Below, one piece after another: positions 1-8,076 of a DNA stretch of 64,000 bases. Positions within the stretch are counted from its first letter, which is position 1. Each line of letters begins with the position of its first letter. A program made the translations under genes and the position numbers. The DNA comes from Alphaproteobacteria bacterium (GTDB taxonomy: Bacteria > Pseudomonadota > Alphaproteobacteria > CAAHEQ01 > UBA3637), in contig JAFYRI010000014.1 of the NCBI GenBank assembly GCA_017559525.1, positions 17,085-81,084 on the forward strand, read 5' to 3'. The notes beneath the pieces were generated by a model, which saw only the letters and a program-made list of their open reading frames with translations, made no database searches and was not told the origin of the DNA.

Positions 1-463
1 TCCTGATTTTGTTGATGGTTTCTTTAAAACCCCCATTCCATGTCCTGTATTATTGCTTGGTTTAGCGCACGATGAAGCAGATTTTTGCTTGCCTATCCCG
101 TGTCGCTTAAATGTATTAAAACAAACAATTACAAAAGCACTAGAAGCATCACAAAATACAACAATCTTTGAAAATCCAATTTTTATTTTTAATGGTAAAA
201 ATCGTCGCGTATACAACAAACAAACAGAGAACGAAATTTATCTAACGGAAAAAGAAAATGCTCTTGTCTCTTATTTGGCAAAAAAAATGGGAACTCCTTG
301 TACAAAAGAAGAGTTACTAGCACACGTTTGGAACTACAATCCTGATGTTGAAACACACACTGTTGAAAGCCACATTTATGCACTAAAACAAAAAATTGGA
401 TTGGACGCTAACTTTTTCATCCAATCCAATAATAATGGTTACTTTTTAGTCACTGAGGACTAA
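1..463 (+). CDS. Response regulator, C-terminal part (receiver remnant plus winged helix), truncated by window start
   Basis: The frame is open from base 2 to the stop, so the gene begins before the window. The first 45 or so residues look like the end of a receiver domain (a hydrophobic PVLLLG strand, then a CLPIPCRL segment before the last helix). The rest is an OmpR/PhoB-type winged helix, with LTEKENALVSYLA, a TKEELLAHVWNYNP recognition region, VESHIYALKQKIG and a final wing hairpin. Such proteins bind promoter DNA. Odd point: where receivers normally carry the catalytic Lys-Pro pair, this one has Ile-Pro, so phosphorylation-dependent switching may be lost. The apparent TTG start at 53 is internal and should not be used. 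The family assignment of the DNA-binding domain is firm; the target genes are unknown. Confidence 0.8.
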   Translation, partial: PDFVDGFFKTPIPCPVLLLGLAHDEADFCLPIPCRLNVLKQTITKALEASQNTTIFENPIFIFNGKNRRVYNKQTENEIYLTEKENALVSYLAKKMGTPCTKEELLAHVWNYNPDVETHTVESHIYALKQKIGLDANFFIQSNNNGYFLVTED

Positions 464-482
464 AAACTTATTTTATAAATTA

Positions 483-1262
483 CTATTTTATTTTCATGTC
501 AGGTTCAATAATTTCCCTTGGAACCTGTCTAATCTGTGGGACATCAGAACCTGCAGTGGCAGATATCGCCTGTACCAGTTCTGGAGGAACACCAACAGAA
601 CCATCTGCTTGTTTTGTCATAATAACCTGCGCAGAAGATTGAGCATTTTGTGGCACTTGCACAGAAGCCGCTCCCACAACTTGATTTTGTTGAACTGAAG
701 CATTAGATCCCGTATTATTTTTCAATACTTCATTTGATTGAATGTTAAACAATAACGCATTTTTAATGGAATCGCTAATGTTTGTATTTTGCAATACTGG
801 ATTTTTATTCAAATACCACAAAACATTTTCCCCATTGGCATCTAATACCGTCATATCAGCACCAGCAGATATAATTAACTTTAAAATATCTTGACGCGGT
901 GAATAATAAGCAGCAAACATTAACAAAGGAACTTTATTTGGAGCGCCCTGAATATCAAAACCATCCAAAGAAACCTCATCCTTTACAGATATACCACCTT
1001 CTAATAATAGCCGAACAACTTCTGGATTACCACGACGAATAGCTAATTGTAAAATCGTTCCACCACATTTAACGGGCGCATTTAAATCAACACGACCACC
1101 TAAAATTGGTTCTAAATCTTTGGCACTCCTTGCATTACGAATTAAATCTTGTAATGGTGAATAAGAACACTGCGCACTATTACTACCTCTATAAGACGCT
1201 GCCAAAGCGCTCGTTGCAACAAGACAAAACGCTATACTTGTAGCCAATAAAATTCTTTTCAT
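483..1262 (-). CDS. Secreted ankyrin-repeat protein
   Basis: 259 residues with a clear Sec signal peptide (about residues 1-21, ending SALA before ASYRG). Two to three ankyrin repeats follow at about residues 40-160, with signatures such as GGTILQLAIRRGNPEVVRLL and VPLLMFAAYYSPRQDILKL. The C-terminal third is low-complexity and rich in Gln, Val and Ser, with no recognisable domain. Ankyrin repeats mediate protein-protein contacts, and export suggests a periplasmic or secreted partner. It is the last gene of the ftsK-GNAT-lolA run; its ATG shares one base with the lolA stop (TAATG), so it is probably translationally coupled. The function is unknown. Confidence 0.8.
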   Translation of the reverse strand: MKRILLATSIAFCLVATSALAASYRGSNSAQCSYSPLQDLIRNARSAKDLEPILGGRVDLNAPVKCGGTILQLAIRRGNPEVVRLLLEGGISVKDEVSLDGFDIQGAPNKVPLLMFAAYYSPRQDILKLIISAGADMTVLDANGENVLWYLNKNPVLQNTNISDSIKNALLFNIQSNEVLKNNTGSNASVQQNQVVGAASVQVPQNAQSSAQVIMTKQADGSVGVPPELVQAISATAGSDVPQIRQVPREIIEPDMKIK

Positions 1263-1891
1263 TATTTTCCCTCCTTATATGGATTTACAAAATTAAACAT
1301 ACTACTTTTAATGGGTTTATTTGCTGTGATATCATACAAAGATACCGTTGATTTCACCCCTTGCATATCTACCACATCCCATTGTTTTAACTCCAATGTA
1401 TCCTTATCAATAACCAATGTCAAGGTGCCAAGTTCTTCAGCGTCTTTTTTATGAGCCGAAACAAAATATTCATCCAACACATCTTGCACATCAGAAACAA
1501 CAAAATCAGGATCCTTAAAAGACAATTTATCTTTTAAAATCAACGCAACAGGTGTTTGATTTAAATCAAAGTAACTGACCTCCTGCAAATCCTTATCATG
1601 ATAAATAAAAAATCCATTTATCGCATAAAACTCCAAAGGAGATCCCTTTTCGTATACAAGACGCATTTTACCGGGTTTTGATAAATACAAATCGCCCGTT
1701 TGTAAATCATCTTTAACTTTTGAGTTAAATTGAGCAAATTTAGCCTTAATTGTTTTCATGCTATTATAAGCATCTTCAACTTTAGTCAAAATCTCACGAT
1801 TTTGTGGCGTGTCAACGGACTTATGAATATCCGCAAATGCTACAAACGGCATCATTAAAAACATCGCCCCTGTTAATAAAATCTGTTTCAT
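1262..1891 (-). CDS. lolA: Outer-membrane lipoprotein carrier protein LolA
   Basis: 209 residues, the usual size for LolA, with a signal peptide ending at about residue 20 (VAFA before DIHK). LolA accepts lipoproteins from the LolCDE transporter and carries them across the periplasm to the outer membrane. Family features include a long N-terminal helix (ILTKVEDAYNSMKTIKAKF), then FAQFNSKVKDDLQTGDLYLS and a KPGKMRLVYEKGSPLEFYA strand pair typical of the half-barrel. The start overlaps the end of the upstream acetyltransferase (ATGA) and is preceded by AAAGGAA. The pairing with ftsK is common in Alphaproteobacteria. The assignment is confident. Confidence 0.92.
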   Translation of the reverse strand: MKQILLTGAMFLMMPFVAFADIHKSVDTPQNREILTKVEDAYNSMKTIKAKFAQFNSKVKDDLQTGDLYLSKPGKMRLVYEKGSPLEFYAINGFFIYHDKDLQEVSYFDLNQTPVALILKDKLSFKDPDFVVSDVQDVLDEYFVSAHKKDAEELGTLTLVIDKDTLELKQWDVVDMQGVKSTVSLYDITANKPIKSSMFNFVNPYKEGK

Positions 1892-2367
1892 TTTAATTCC
1901 TTTCGCATAGAATACAAATAAGGTTTCATACCCATTTTTTCATAGCATTTAATTGCGGCCGGATTATGAACAGAAACAGTTAAGCGCAGTTCAGCAATCC
2001 CTTGGCTTTTTAAATATGTTTCCATTGCCGTTATCAATTTTGTTCCAATACCCATTTGACGATACTGCTGACCAACTCCCAAACAATCTATGCGTCCATC
2101 AACATCTGCCACATTACCATATTGACGACGATTGGACCGCATTTGTAATGTTAAAAATCCAACGATTTTTTCATCTGCCTCAGCCACAAAAATTTTCCAA
2201 TTATCTTTTGTCAGTTGATCCCGAACACTTTGTTCAAAAGCATTCATATCGGCGTCCGTATAAACTTCCGGATCAATGGCTGCATGGTAATCTACAACCT
2301 CTGAAAATATTGGCATAATACCGGATACATCATCTGTTGTTGCTAATCTTACCATTACTTCTGTCAT
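1888..2367 (-). CDS. GNAT-family N-acetyltransferase
   Basis: 159 residues forming one GNAT fold, which transfers acetyl from acetyl-CoA to an amine. The acetyl-CoA pyrophosphate loop is visible as QQYRQMGIGTKLI (the Q/R-x-x-G-x-G/A pattern), followed by motif B AELRLTVSVHNPAAIKCYEKMG. A good ribosome site (GAGGTG) precedes the ATG. It lies between ftsK (8 bp gap) and lolA (4 bp overlap), so it is almost certainly co-transcribed with them. The substrate cannot be read from sequence; RimI-like protein acetylation is possible but not shown. Confidence 0.85.
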   Translation of the reverse strand: MTEVMVRLATTDDVSGIMPIFSEVVDYHAAIDPEVYTDADMNAFEQSVRDQLTKDNWKIFVAEADEKIVGFLTLQMRSNRRQYGNVADVDGRIDCLGVGQQYRQMGIGTKLITAMETYLKSQGIAELRLTVSVHNPAAIKCYEKMGMKPYLYSMRKELK

Positions 2368-2375
2368 TTTTCACC

Positions 2376-4601
2376 TCATGCATTGTCAGTTGGCACTAAA
2401 ATATCCCGTTTACCAGCAATATTTGGTTTAGATAAAACACCCTCTCGTTCCATTCGCTCAATTAAATCAGCCGCTTTATTATATCCAACACGAAGTTGAC
2501 GTTGCACATAACTGATAGATGGTTTTTTATCACGCAATACAACAGCTACAGCTTTATCATACAAATCACCATCACCACCAGAAGACGGCATAGCTCCTCC
2601 AGTAGCTCCCCCCCCCGCACTTTCGGTTTCTTCAGATATCACAGCATCTACATAAGCTGGCTCACCTTGTTCCCGCAAGTGTTTAACCACTTTTGCTACA
2701 TCATCATCACTAACAAACGGACCGTGCAAACGAATGGGTTTGCTACCTGCAGGTCGATAGAGCATATCACCACGTCCAAGCAATTGTTCAGCTCCTTGTT
2801 CATCCAAAATAGTACGGCTGTCAATTTTATTTGTCACTTGGAAAGAAATACGCGTTGGGAAGTTAGCCTTAATTAAACCTGTAATCACATCAACAGATGG
2901 ACGTTGTGTTGCCAAAATTAAGTGAATACCAACGGCACGTGCCATTTGAGCCAAACGCAAAATGGCGGGTTCAGCCTCTTTCCCACATTGCCCCATTAAA
3001 TCAGACATTTCATCCACAATCATTACAATGTATGGAAGTGGTGTTAAATCAAAATCTTGCTCCTCAATAATTGGCTTTCCTGTTTCTGGATCGAAACCCG
3101 TTTGAACACGACGCGTTAAGCGTTGACCTTCTTTAGCAGCCTGTAATAATTTTTGATTAAAACCCTCTATATTTCGAACACCAAGTTGACTCATAGCACG
3201 ATATCGGTCTTCCATTTCACGAACAGCCCACTTTAATGCCACAACAGCCTTGGCGGGACTAGTCACAACAGGCGTTAACAAATGAGGAATTCCATCATAA
3301 ATAGACAACTCTACCATTTTTGGATCAACCAAAATCAACCGACATTCAGCTGGTGTAAAACGATATAATAATGACAAAATCATTGTATTAACCGCTACAG
3401 ACTTACCTGAACCCGTTGTACCAGCAACTAACAAATGGGGCATTTTAGCCAAATCCGCATATGTTGGTTCCCCCCCAATGTTTTTACCCAAAATTAATGG
3501 TAAGGCGCCTGTATGCGCACTAAATTTCAAACTTTCAACTAATTCCCGAATATAAACCGTATCTCGTTTTACATTTGGCATTTCAATACCAATTGTATTA
3601 GACCCCGGCACAACAGCAATACGAACCGACAAAGCTCGCATTTCACGAGCAATATCATCGGCCAAAGCAATAACTCGTGATGTTTTAACACCACTAGCCG
3701 GTTCAAATTCATATAACGTCACCACAGGACCTGGATTAGCACCAACAACCTTTCCGCTTACCCCAAATTGAGCCAAAACAGCCTCTAAATCTTCAGATAC
3801 TTGCCGCATTGTATCCGCATTAATCGTTGGACCAATCGTTTTAGCTGGCTCCAACAAACCAGATGATGGCAATATAAAATCGCATTTTGATGTTTTTAAA
3901 GATTTCGCCACACCTTTAATTTCTTTTATTGTTTCTTTTGACACACTCTCTTTTGTTTCTTTACCGACTTTTTCTTTAACCTTTGAAGCAACTTTCAATG
4001 GTTTTTCAATCATATTTGGCAAAGGAACGGATGGCATCTTGATTGATGGCATTTTAATTTCAGGCATTGGCAAGTTTTGGATTTTGTTTCCAGCTCGATC
4101 AACAACCCATTTCAGCAACCGCCAAGCAGGAAATCTAAGTGTAAAAATAACACATAACCCAACTATACTCCACAAGGGAATACGAAAATACCATTCAGAA
4201 AGCCTCCCCCATTGAGCAAGAAAAAAACCAATATATCCACCCGCGCCAGCAACCATTTTTACACTCGGTTCCCAACCACCTGTCGCCATCAACCAACACC
4301 CTAACAACATGGCAGGCAACAAACATAATGCACGCAATTTAAAACAACTGGATAAGTTAAACATCAGCATAATACCCCACGCAACAACAGCCGATGTTAT
4401 TACCCAACACATCACACCAAAAATTTGCCACAAAATATCAGCAGATATTGCTCCAAATGGCCCCATCCAATTTTGGATAGAGGTATCACTAACAGTATTC
4501 AACGATTCATCTGAGGGATGATATCCCAAACAAGACAAAAAGCCAAATATACCCAAACAAAACAATGTGATTGCACACAAAAAACGACTAAACTTACGCA
4601 T
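2376..4601 (-). CDS. ftsK: DNA translocase FtsK
   Basis: 741 residues from the ATG at 4601, which has an AGAGG ribosome site; an in-frame extension upstream lacks one. FtsK anchors at the septum and pumps DNA so that terminus regions segregate before division. Four or five membrane helices occupy residues 1-160, followed by a short charged linker much smaller than in E. coli FtsK. The motor has Walker A GTTGSGKS, Walker B LILVDPK and the LATQRPSVDVITG motif. The C-terminal gamma winged helix (about residues 680-735, SISYVQRQLRVGYNKAADLIERM) reads polar DNA motifs. Odd point: a run of nine G on the coding strand (2608-2616) lies in the linker just before gamma. Confidence 0.95.
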   Translation of the reverse strand: MRKFSRFLCAITLFCLGIFGFLSCLGYHPSDESLNTVSDTSIQNWMGPFGAISADILWQIFGVMCWVITSAVVAWGIMLMFNLSSCFKLRALCLLPAMLLGCWLMATGGWEPSVKMVAGAGGYIGFFLAQWGRLSEWYFRIPLWSIVGLCVIFTLRFPAWRLLKWVVDRAGNKIQNLPMPEIKMPSIKMPSVPLPNMIEKPLKVASKVKEKVGKETKESVSKETIKEIKGVAKSLKTSKCDFILPSSGLLEPAKTIGPTINADTMRQVSEDLEAVLAQFGVSGKVVGANPGPVVTLYEFEPASGVKTSRVIALADDIAREMRALSVRIAVVPGSNTIGIEMPNVKRDTVYIRELVESLKFSAHTGALPLILGKNIGGEPTYADLAKMPHLLVAGTTGSGKSVAVNTMILSLLYRFTPAECRLILVDPKMVELSIYDGIPHLLTPVVTSPAKAVVALKWAVREMEDRYRAMSQLGVRNIEGFNQKLLQAAKEGQRLTRRVQTGFDPETGKPIIEEQDFDLTPLPYIVMIVDEMSDLMGQCGKEAEPAILRLAQMARAVGIHLILATQRPSVDVITGLIKANFPTRISFQVTNKIDSRTILDEQGAEQLLGRGDMLYRPAGSKPIRLHGPFVSDDDVAKVVKHLREQGEPAYVDAVISEETESAGGGATGGAMPSSGGDGDLYDKAVAVVLRDKKPSISYVQRQLRVGYNKAADLIERMEREGVLSKPNIAGKRDILVPTDNA
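2608..2616 (-). repeat. G9 homopolymer tract inside ftsK
   Basis: Nine consecutive C on the plus strand, that is nine G on the ftsK coding strand, encode part of a Gly-rich linker at about residues 662-665. Tracts this long are conspicuous in AT-rich sequence and prone to polymerase slippage. A one-base slip would remove the gamma domain while leaving the motor intact. Confidence 0.9.
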
Positions 4602-4668
4602 ATCATACCTCTTTTTTGATATCATAAAACGAAAGCACAAAAAAAACAACTATTTTTATCAGTTTTCT

Positions 4669-5361
4669 TTAATCAAATAACGTCGGTTCGTCAAACATAT
4701 CATCCATTGAGTTTTGGCGTCTTATCACTCGCAAATCAGCCAAAACCTGTTTAATAATTGGAATTGTAATACGACGATTTTGAGATAGAGATAATTTATC
4801 CGACATATCAATCAACGCTTGAACAGCTTCAAATGTGCGCTCTGTATAACGCGTTGCATACTCTAAAACAGTAGCATCAACAGCGATCCCACGATCGGAA
4901 AACGCCTTACTTAAAACCGCATAAATTAATTCATCATCCGGAGGCAAAATCGGTACCTTTGGACACATCATAATACGAGAAGATAAATCCGGCAATCGAA
5001 ATTGAGGAACATGATTAGAAGTCATTAATAAGCCAATCTTTTGTTCTTTAGTCCAATTAAATAAATGGCATAAAGCGCGCTCATTTGTTAGTCGATCAAT
5101 ATTTTCAACAACCAACCTTTCAGTTTTTGGCCATAAATCTTCTGATAACTCTTCGGCGTTTAAGTGCTCTTTAGCAAACATGTGGGATAAATGCGTTTTG
5201 CCACATCCCTTAGGACCATGCACCAACAAAGCATGAGATCCCCAATTGGGATACCGATCAATCCATAGAACAGCCATACTATTACAGGGCGACACAACAA
5301 ACCCTTGTCTGTCAAAAGTTTGTCTGTACGATAACCCCAACGTCAGCTGTCTAATCTCCAT
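4669..5361 (-). CDS. hdaA: HdaA-like DnaA-family regulator of replication initiation
   Basis: 230 residues with the layout of alphaproteobacterial HdaA: an AAA+ domain related to DnaA but without the DnaA DNA-binding domain. In this family the protein works with the DNA clamp to promote ATP hydrolysis by DnaA and prevent over-initiation. Walker A is GPKGCGKTHL. A sensor-like region (LLMTSNHVP) and an arginine-containing segment (DLSSRIMMCPKVPILPPDD) follow. The N-terminal MEIRQLTLGL stretch is where clamp-binding motifs lie in the family. It sits 5 bp after the PerM-like gene, with ftsK 67 bp downstream. The spacing suggests membership of the upstream operon. Confidence 0.85.
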   Translation of the reverse strand: MEIRQLTLGLSYRQTFDRQGFVVSPCNSMAVLWIDRYPNWGSHALLVHGPKGCGKTHLSHMFAKEHLNAEELSEDLWPKTERLVVENIDRLTNERALCHLFNWTKEQKIGLLMTSNHVPQFRLPDLSSRIMMCPKVPILPPDDELIYAVLSKAFSDRGIAVDATVLEYATRYTERTFEAVQALIDMSDKLSLSQNRRITIPIIKQVLADLRVIRRQNSMDDMFDEPTLFD

Positions 5362-5366
5362 ATTAG

Positions 5367-6419
5367 TTATCCCTTATAAATTACAGAAGATTCATACCAT
5401 TTTAAAGCTCTACGAACCAATACACCAATAACAGCTGCAACAGGAACAGCAATTAAAATACCAACAAATCCCAATAAAACGCCCCCTGCCAATAAAGAAA
5501 AAATAATCCAAACAGGATGTAGGCCAACATTTTCACCCACCAACTTAGGTGTTAAAACATAACTTTCCAAAATTTGGCCAACAACGAATACAACAGCTAA
5601 ACCAATCCACAATCCCCAGCCAGCTCCCTGAGAAATGGCAATTAAAATACTTAATACCACCCCGCTTAAAAAGCCAAAGTAAGGGATAAATGATAAGACA
5701 CCAGATAAAATACCAATCAAAATACCTAAATCTAATCCAATAACGGACAATCCAATTCCATAAAACACAGCCAAAGCCAAGCAAACAGAAACCTGCCCTC
5801 TGATGAATCCCGCCAATTTCACATTAATTTCACGCCAAACACTTGTTGTTTCAGCCTTATATTTTGGGGGAACTAACCCTTTTATATTTTTAGACACGTC
5901 ATTCCAATCCTTTAATACATAAAACAACACAACAGGAACAATTAACAATAATGATACAACATTAAACAATGCAACCCCTCCTGATATTACATTTAAAATA
6001 CCAACTGCAATACTATTCAATACCTCAAATGCCGTTTGTGAAACTGCATCAGAAAGTTGATTCATCTGCTCAGATGAAATCTGATGCTGTGTATAAGAAA
6101 TAAGCACTTTAATTTTGTTCCAAACATAAGTCGTAATTGTTGGCAACTTTACAATAAACGACAAAATCTGAGTTTGCAATATTGGAATTAAAATCAAAAA
6201 TAATGTTACAATAAATACACAAAAACCAGAAACAACCGTACCAACAGCCAAACCTCTAGACCATTTTCGGCGAACTAACTTATTAACCAAAGGATCTAAA
6301 AAGTATGCCAACACAAATGCCAATATAAATGGCAATAAAATGGAAGAAATAGCATAGAAAAAAACACCTAGCAAAACAAGTGCGCCCAAAACAATTAATG
6401 ACGGCTTATTGATTTTCAT
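5367..6419 (-). CDS. AI-2E/PerM family transporter
   Basis: 350 residues with about eight membrane helices and the family arrangement: two N-terminal helices, a long amphipathic middle region (about residues 85-140), then the C-terminal helix group with GILSFIPYFG-type and LTPKLVGENVGLHPVWIIFSL signatures. Members are permeases or ion antiporters of uncertain substrate; some export autoinducer-2. The ATG at 6419 has a strong AGGAGGG site. It lies between the DUF2066 gene (12 bp upstream) and hdaA (5 bp downstream), an arrangement seen in Alphaproteobacteria. No substrate can be assigned. Confidence 0.85.
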   Translation of the reverse strand: MKINKPSLIVLGALVLLGVFFYAISSILLPFILAFVLAYFLDPLVNKLVRRKWSRGLAVGTVVSGFCVFIVTLFLILIPILQTQILSFIVKLPTITTYVWNKIKVLISYTQHQISSEQMNQLSDAVSQTAFEVLNSIAVGILNVISGGVALFNVVSLLLIVPVVLFYVLKDWNDVSKNIKGLVPPKYKAETTSVWREINVKLAGFIRGQVSVCLALAVFYGIGLSVIGLDLGILIGILSGVLSFIPYFGFLSGVVLSILIAISQGAGWGLWIGLAVVFVVGQILESYVLTPKLVGENVGLHPVWIIFSLLAGGVLLGFVGILIAVPVAAVIGVLVRRALKWYESSVIYKG

Positions 6420-6431
6420 GATAATTCCCTC

Positions 6432-7592
6432 CTATCGTTTCCAGACATACATGTTTGCGTATTGTGGCACCAAAACAAAACCACCCTTTTCCATTTTATC
6501 TAAAGCAGTTTGCACTCCCTCTGAAAATACTAATTCTGCAAACACCTGATTTTTATGAATGGCTTGCACATTTGTTTTATCTACGAAAGAAAATGCCAAC
6601 AATCTTTTTTCCAAAGAATTCCATTCGGCTAAATTTGTAACTTCAAAAGAAGCAACAACTTTACTGCCCGCTGAAGCGTGGTGTAAATGATAATCCTTAA
6701 AATTATGAACCATATAATCCACTGTTTTTTTCATAATATGCGTCATAACGGCCTCAATGTTTGTTGCTCGTGAAGAAACTACAAAAGTAACATTTGCCCC
6801 TGCTGAAGCATTTTGTGGATATTCTATTGTTTTAACCGTATATACATTGTTTTGTTTATTAACATCAACAATTAAAACCATTTTTGTTTTATATTTGTTT
6901 CGCAACACATCCAACGACACATAATTAGTTCCTCCCAAAACATCGGGAACTATTGCAGAAATATCAACCATATCTCCCCTTGGGACAACAAATGTATGCA
7001 ACTCAGATGTTGGAATATTTTCCTTCAACGACGAAAATAATGGGCTTTCCTCATCAAACACCATTACGTTTTGATTTTCTCTAAATATTGGAACTATGAT
7101 CATTTGTGGCGGTTCCTTACTTAAAAATGGAATTTGCCGTTGCGTTAAATATGTTTGAATTTCCTTAGAATTAAATCGAACTGTCACATCTGCCATATAA
7201 CGTGTTGATGTATTTTTTTCCTTGGCAACAGACATCCCCTGAACAAATCCTGATATTTCATCAGGCGTAATAACAACACCATTTTCTGGCGCCTCAACCA
7301 AAGGTTCAAACTGCCGAGAAACGTCTTCTTGAGATACCTTTTTTTCCTCTCCTTCTATCTTTTTATCCGACTCTTTTGGAATATCGATATAAACTTTAAA
7401 CCCGTCTCTCAAAACAATTTTTTCCAATAATTTTGGAAAAGCCAAAACGGCAGCTTCTGACAAAGCCGCTTCTTTTGCTCGAACAGCGTTTTCAGCCTCA
7501 ACATCAACGAAAACACTGGACACATCATATAATCCAGCATAAACAGGCAATGCTACCATACATCCAGCCATTCCCAAAATAAACTTTTTCAT
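6432..7592 (-). CDS. DUF2066 domain protein, exported
   Basis: 386 residues with a signal peptide (MKKFILGMAG, cleaved after VYA at about residue 19). The mature protein begins with a segment on damage or maturation of A/E-rich helices (VDVEAENAVRAKEAALSEAA) typical of DUF2066 proteins, which occur next to PerM-type permeases and DnaA-like genes. A Lys/Glu-rich loop lies at about residues 75-90, and the remainder alternates strands and helices. Its role is unknown; periplasmic location is inferred from the signal peptide. It is the first gene of the leftward DUF2066-perM-hdaA run and is divergent from the HIT gene. Confidence 0.75.
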   Translation of the reverse strand: MKKFILGMAGCMVALPVYAGLYDVSSVFVDVEAENAVRAKEAALSEAAVLAFPKLLEKIVLRDGFKVYIDIPKESDKKIEGEEKKVSQEDVSRQFEPLVEAPENGVVITPDEISGFVQGMSVAKEKNTSTRYMADVTVRFNSKEIQTYLTQRQIPFLSKEPPQMIIVPIFRENQNVMVFDEESPLFSSLKENIPTSELHTFVVPRGDMVDISAIVPDVLGGTNYVSLDVLRNKYKTKMVLIVDVNKQNNVYTVKTIEYPQNASAGANVTFVVSSRATNIEAVMTHIMKKTVDYMVHNFKDYHLHHASAGSKVVASFEVTNLAEWNSLEKRLLAFSFVDKTNVQAIHKNQVFAELVFSEGVQTALDKMEKGGFVLVPQYANMYVWKR

Positions 7593-7680
7593 TTTACTCT
7601 TGACCTTTTCAATTAAACTTTAGATAATATACTGCTAATATGTACAAAGAGCAACAAAAAAATATAAAGGATAAAGAAAA

Positions 7681-8034
7681 ATGGACTATAACGCAGACAA
7701 TGTTTTTGCCAAAATTTTACGTGATGAAATTCCGTGCAACAAAATTTACGAAGATGATCATGCTTTGGCCTTTTATGACATTAATCCAAAGGCTAAAATT
7801 CATGCCTTAGTTATTTGCAAAGCCTTGTTAACAGATTATTCTGATTTTATAAATCATGCCGATGAACACGAAATCGCTGGTTTTATGCGAGCCATTGCTA
7901 AAACCATTGAAATTTTAGGCGTTGAAGAAGATGGATACCGTTTGGTCTTTAACAAGGGCACAAATGGCGGACAAGAGGTTCCTCATTTGCATGCCCATAT
8001 TTTGGGTGGAGAAAAATTATCCACAAACTTATAA
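7681..8034 (+). CDS. HIT-family nucleotide hydrolase (HinT-like)
   Basis: 117 residues with the histidine-triad signature HLHAHILGG near the C-terminus, where the central His forms the nucleotidyl intermediate. N-terminal FAKILRDEIPCNKIYEDD is the typical HinT opening. These enzymes hydrolyse purine phosphoramidates and related adenylates. The ribosome site AAAGGA lies upstream. It is a single gene facing right, closed by a strong terminator. The assignment to the HIT superfamily is secure; the physiological substrate is not known. Confidence 0.92.
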   Translation: MDYNADNVFAKILRDEIPCNKIYEDDHALAFYDINPKAKIHALVICKALLTDYSDFINHADEHEIAGFMRAIAKTIEILGVEEDGYRLVFNKGTNGGQEVPHLHAHILGGEKLSTNL

Positions 8035-8040
8035 AAATTC

Positions 8041-8071
8041 AGAGGGGATGTCAAAATCCCCTCTTTTTTTT
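8041..8071 (+). terminator. Intrinsic terminator after the HIT gene
   Basis: A perfect 9-bp stem (AGAGGGGAT with ATCCCCTCT) is followed by eight T. The opposite strand also has a short T run, so it may serve the convergent adiA gene as well. Confidence 0.92.
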
Positions 8072-8076
8072 GATAA

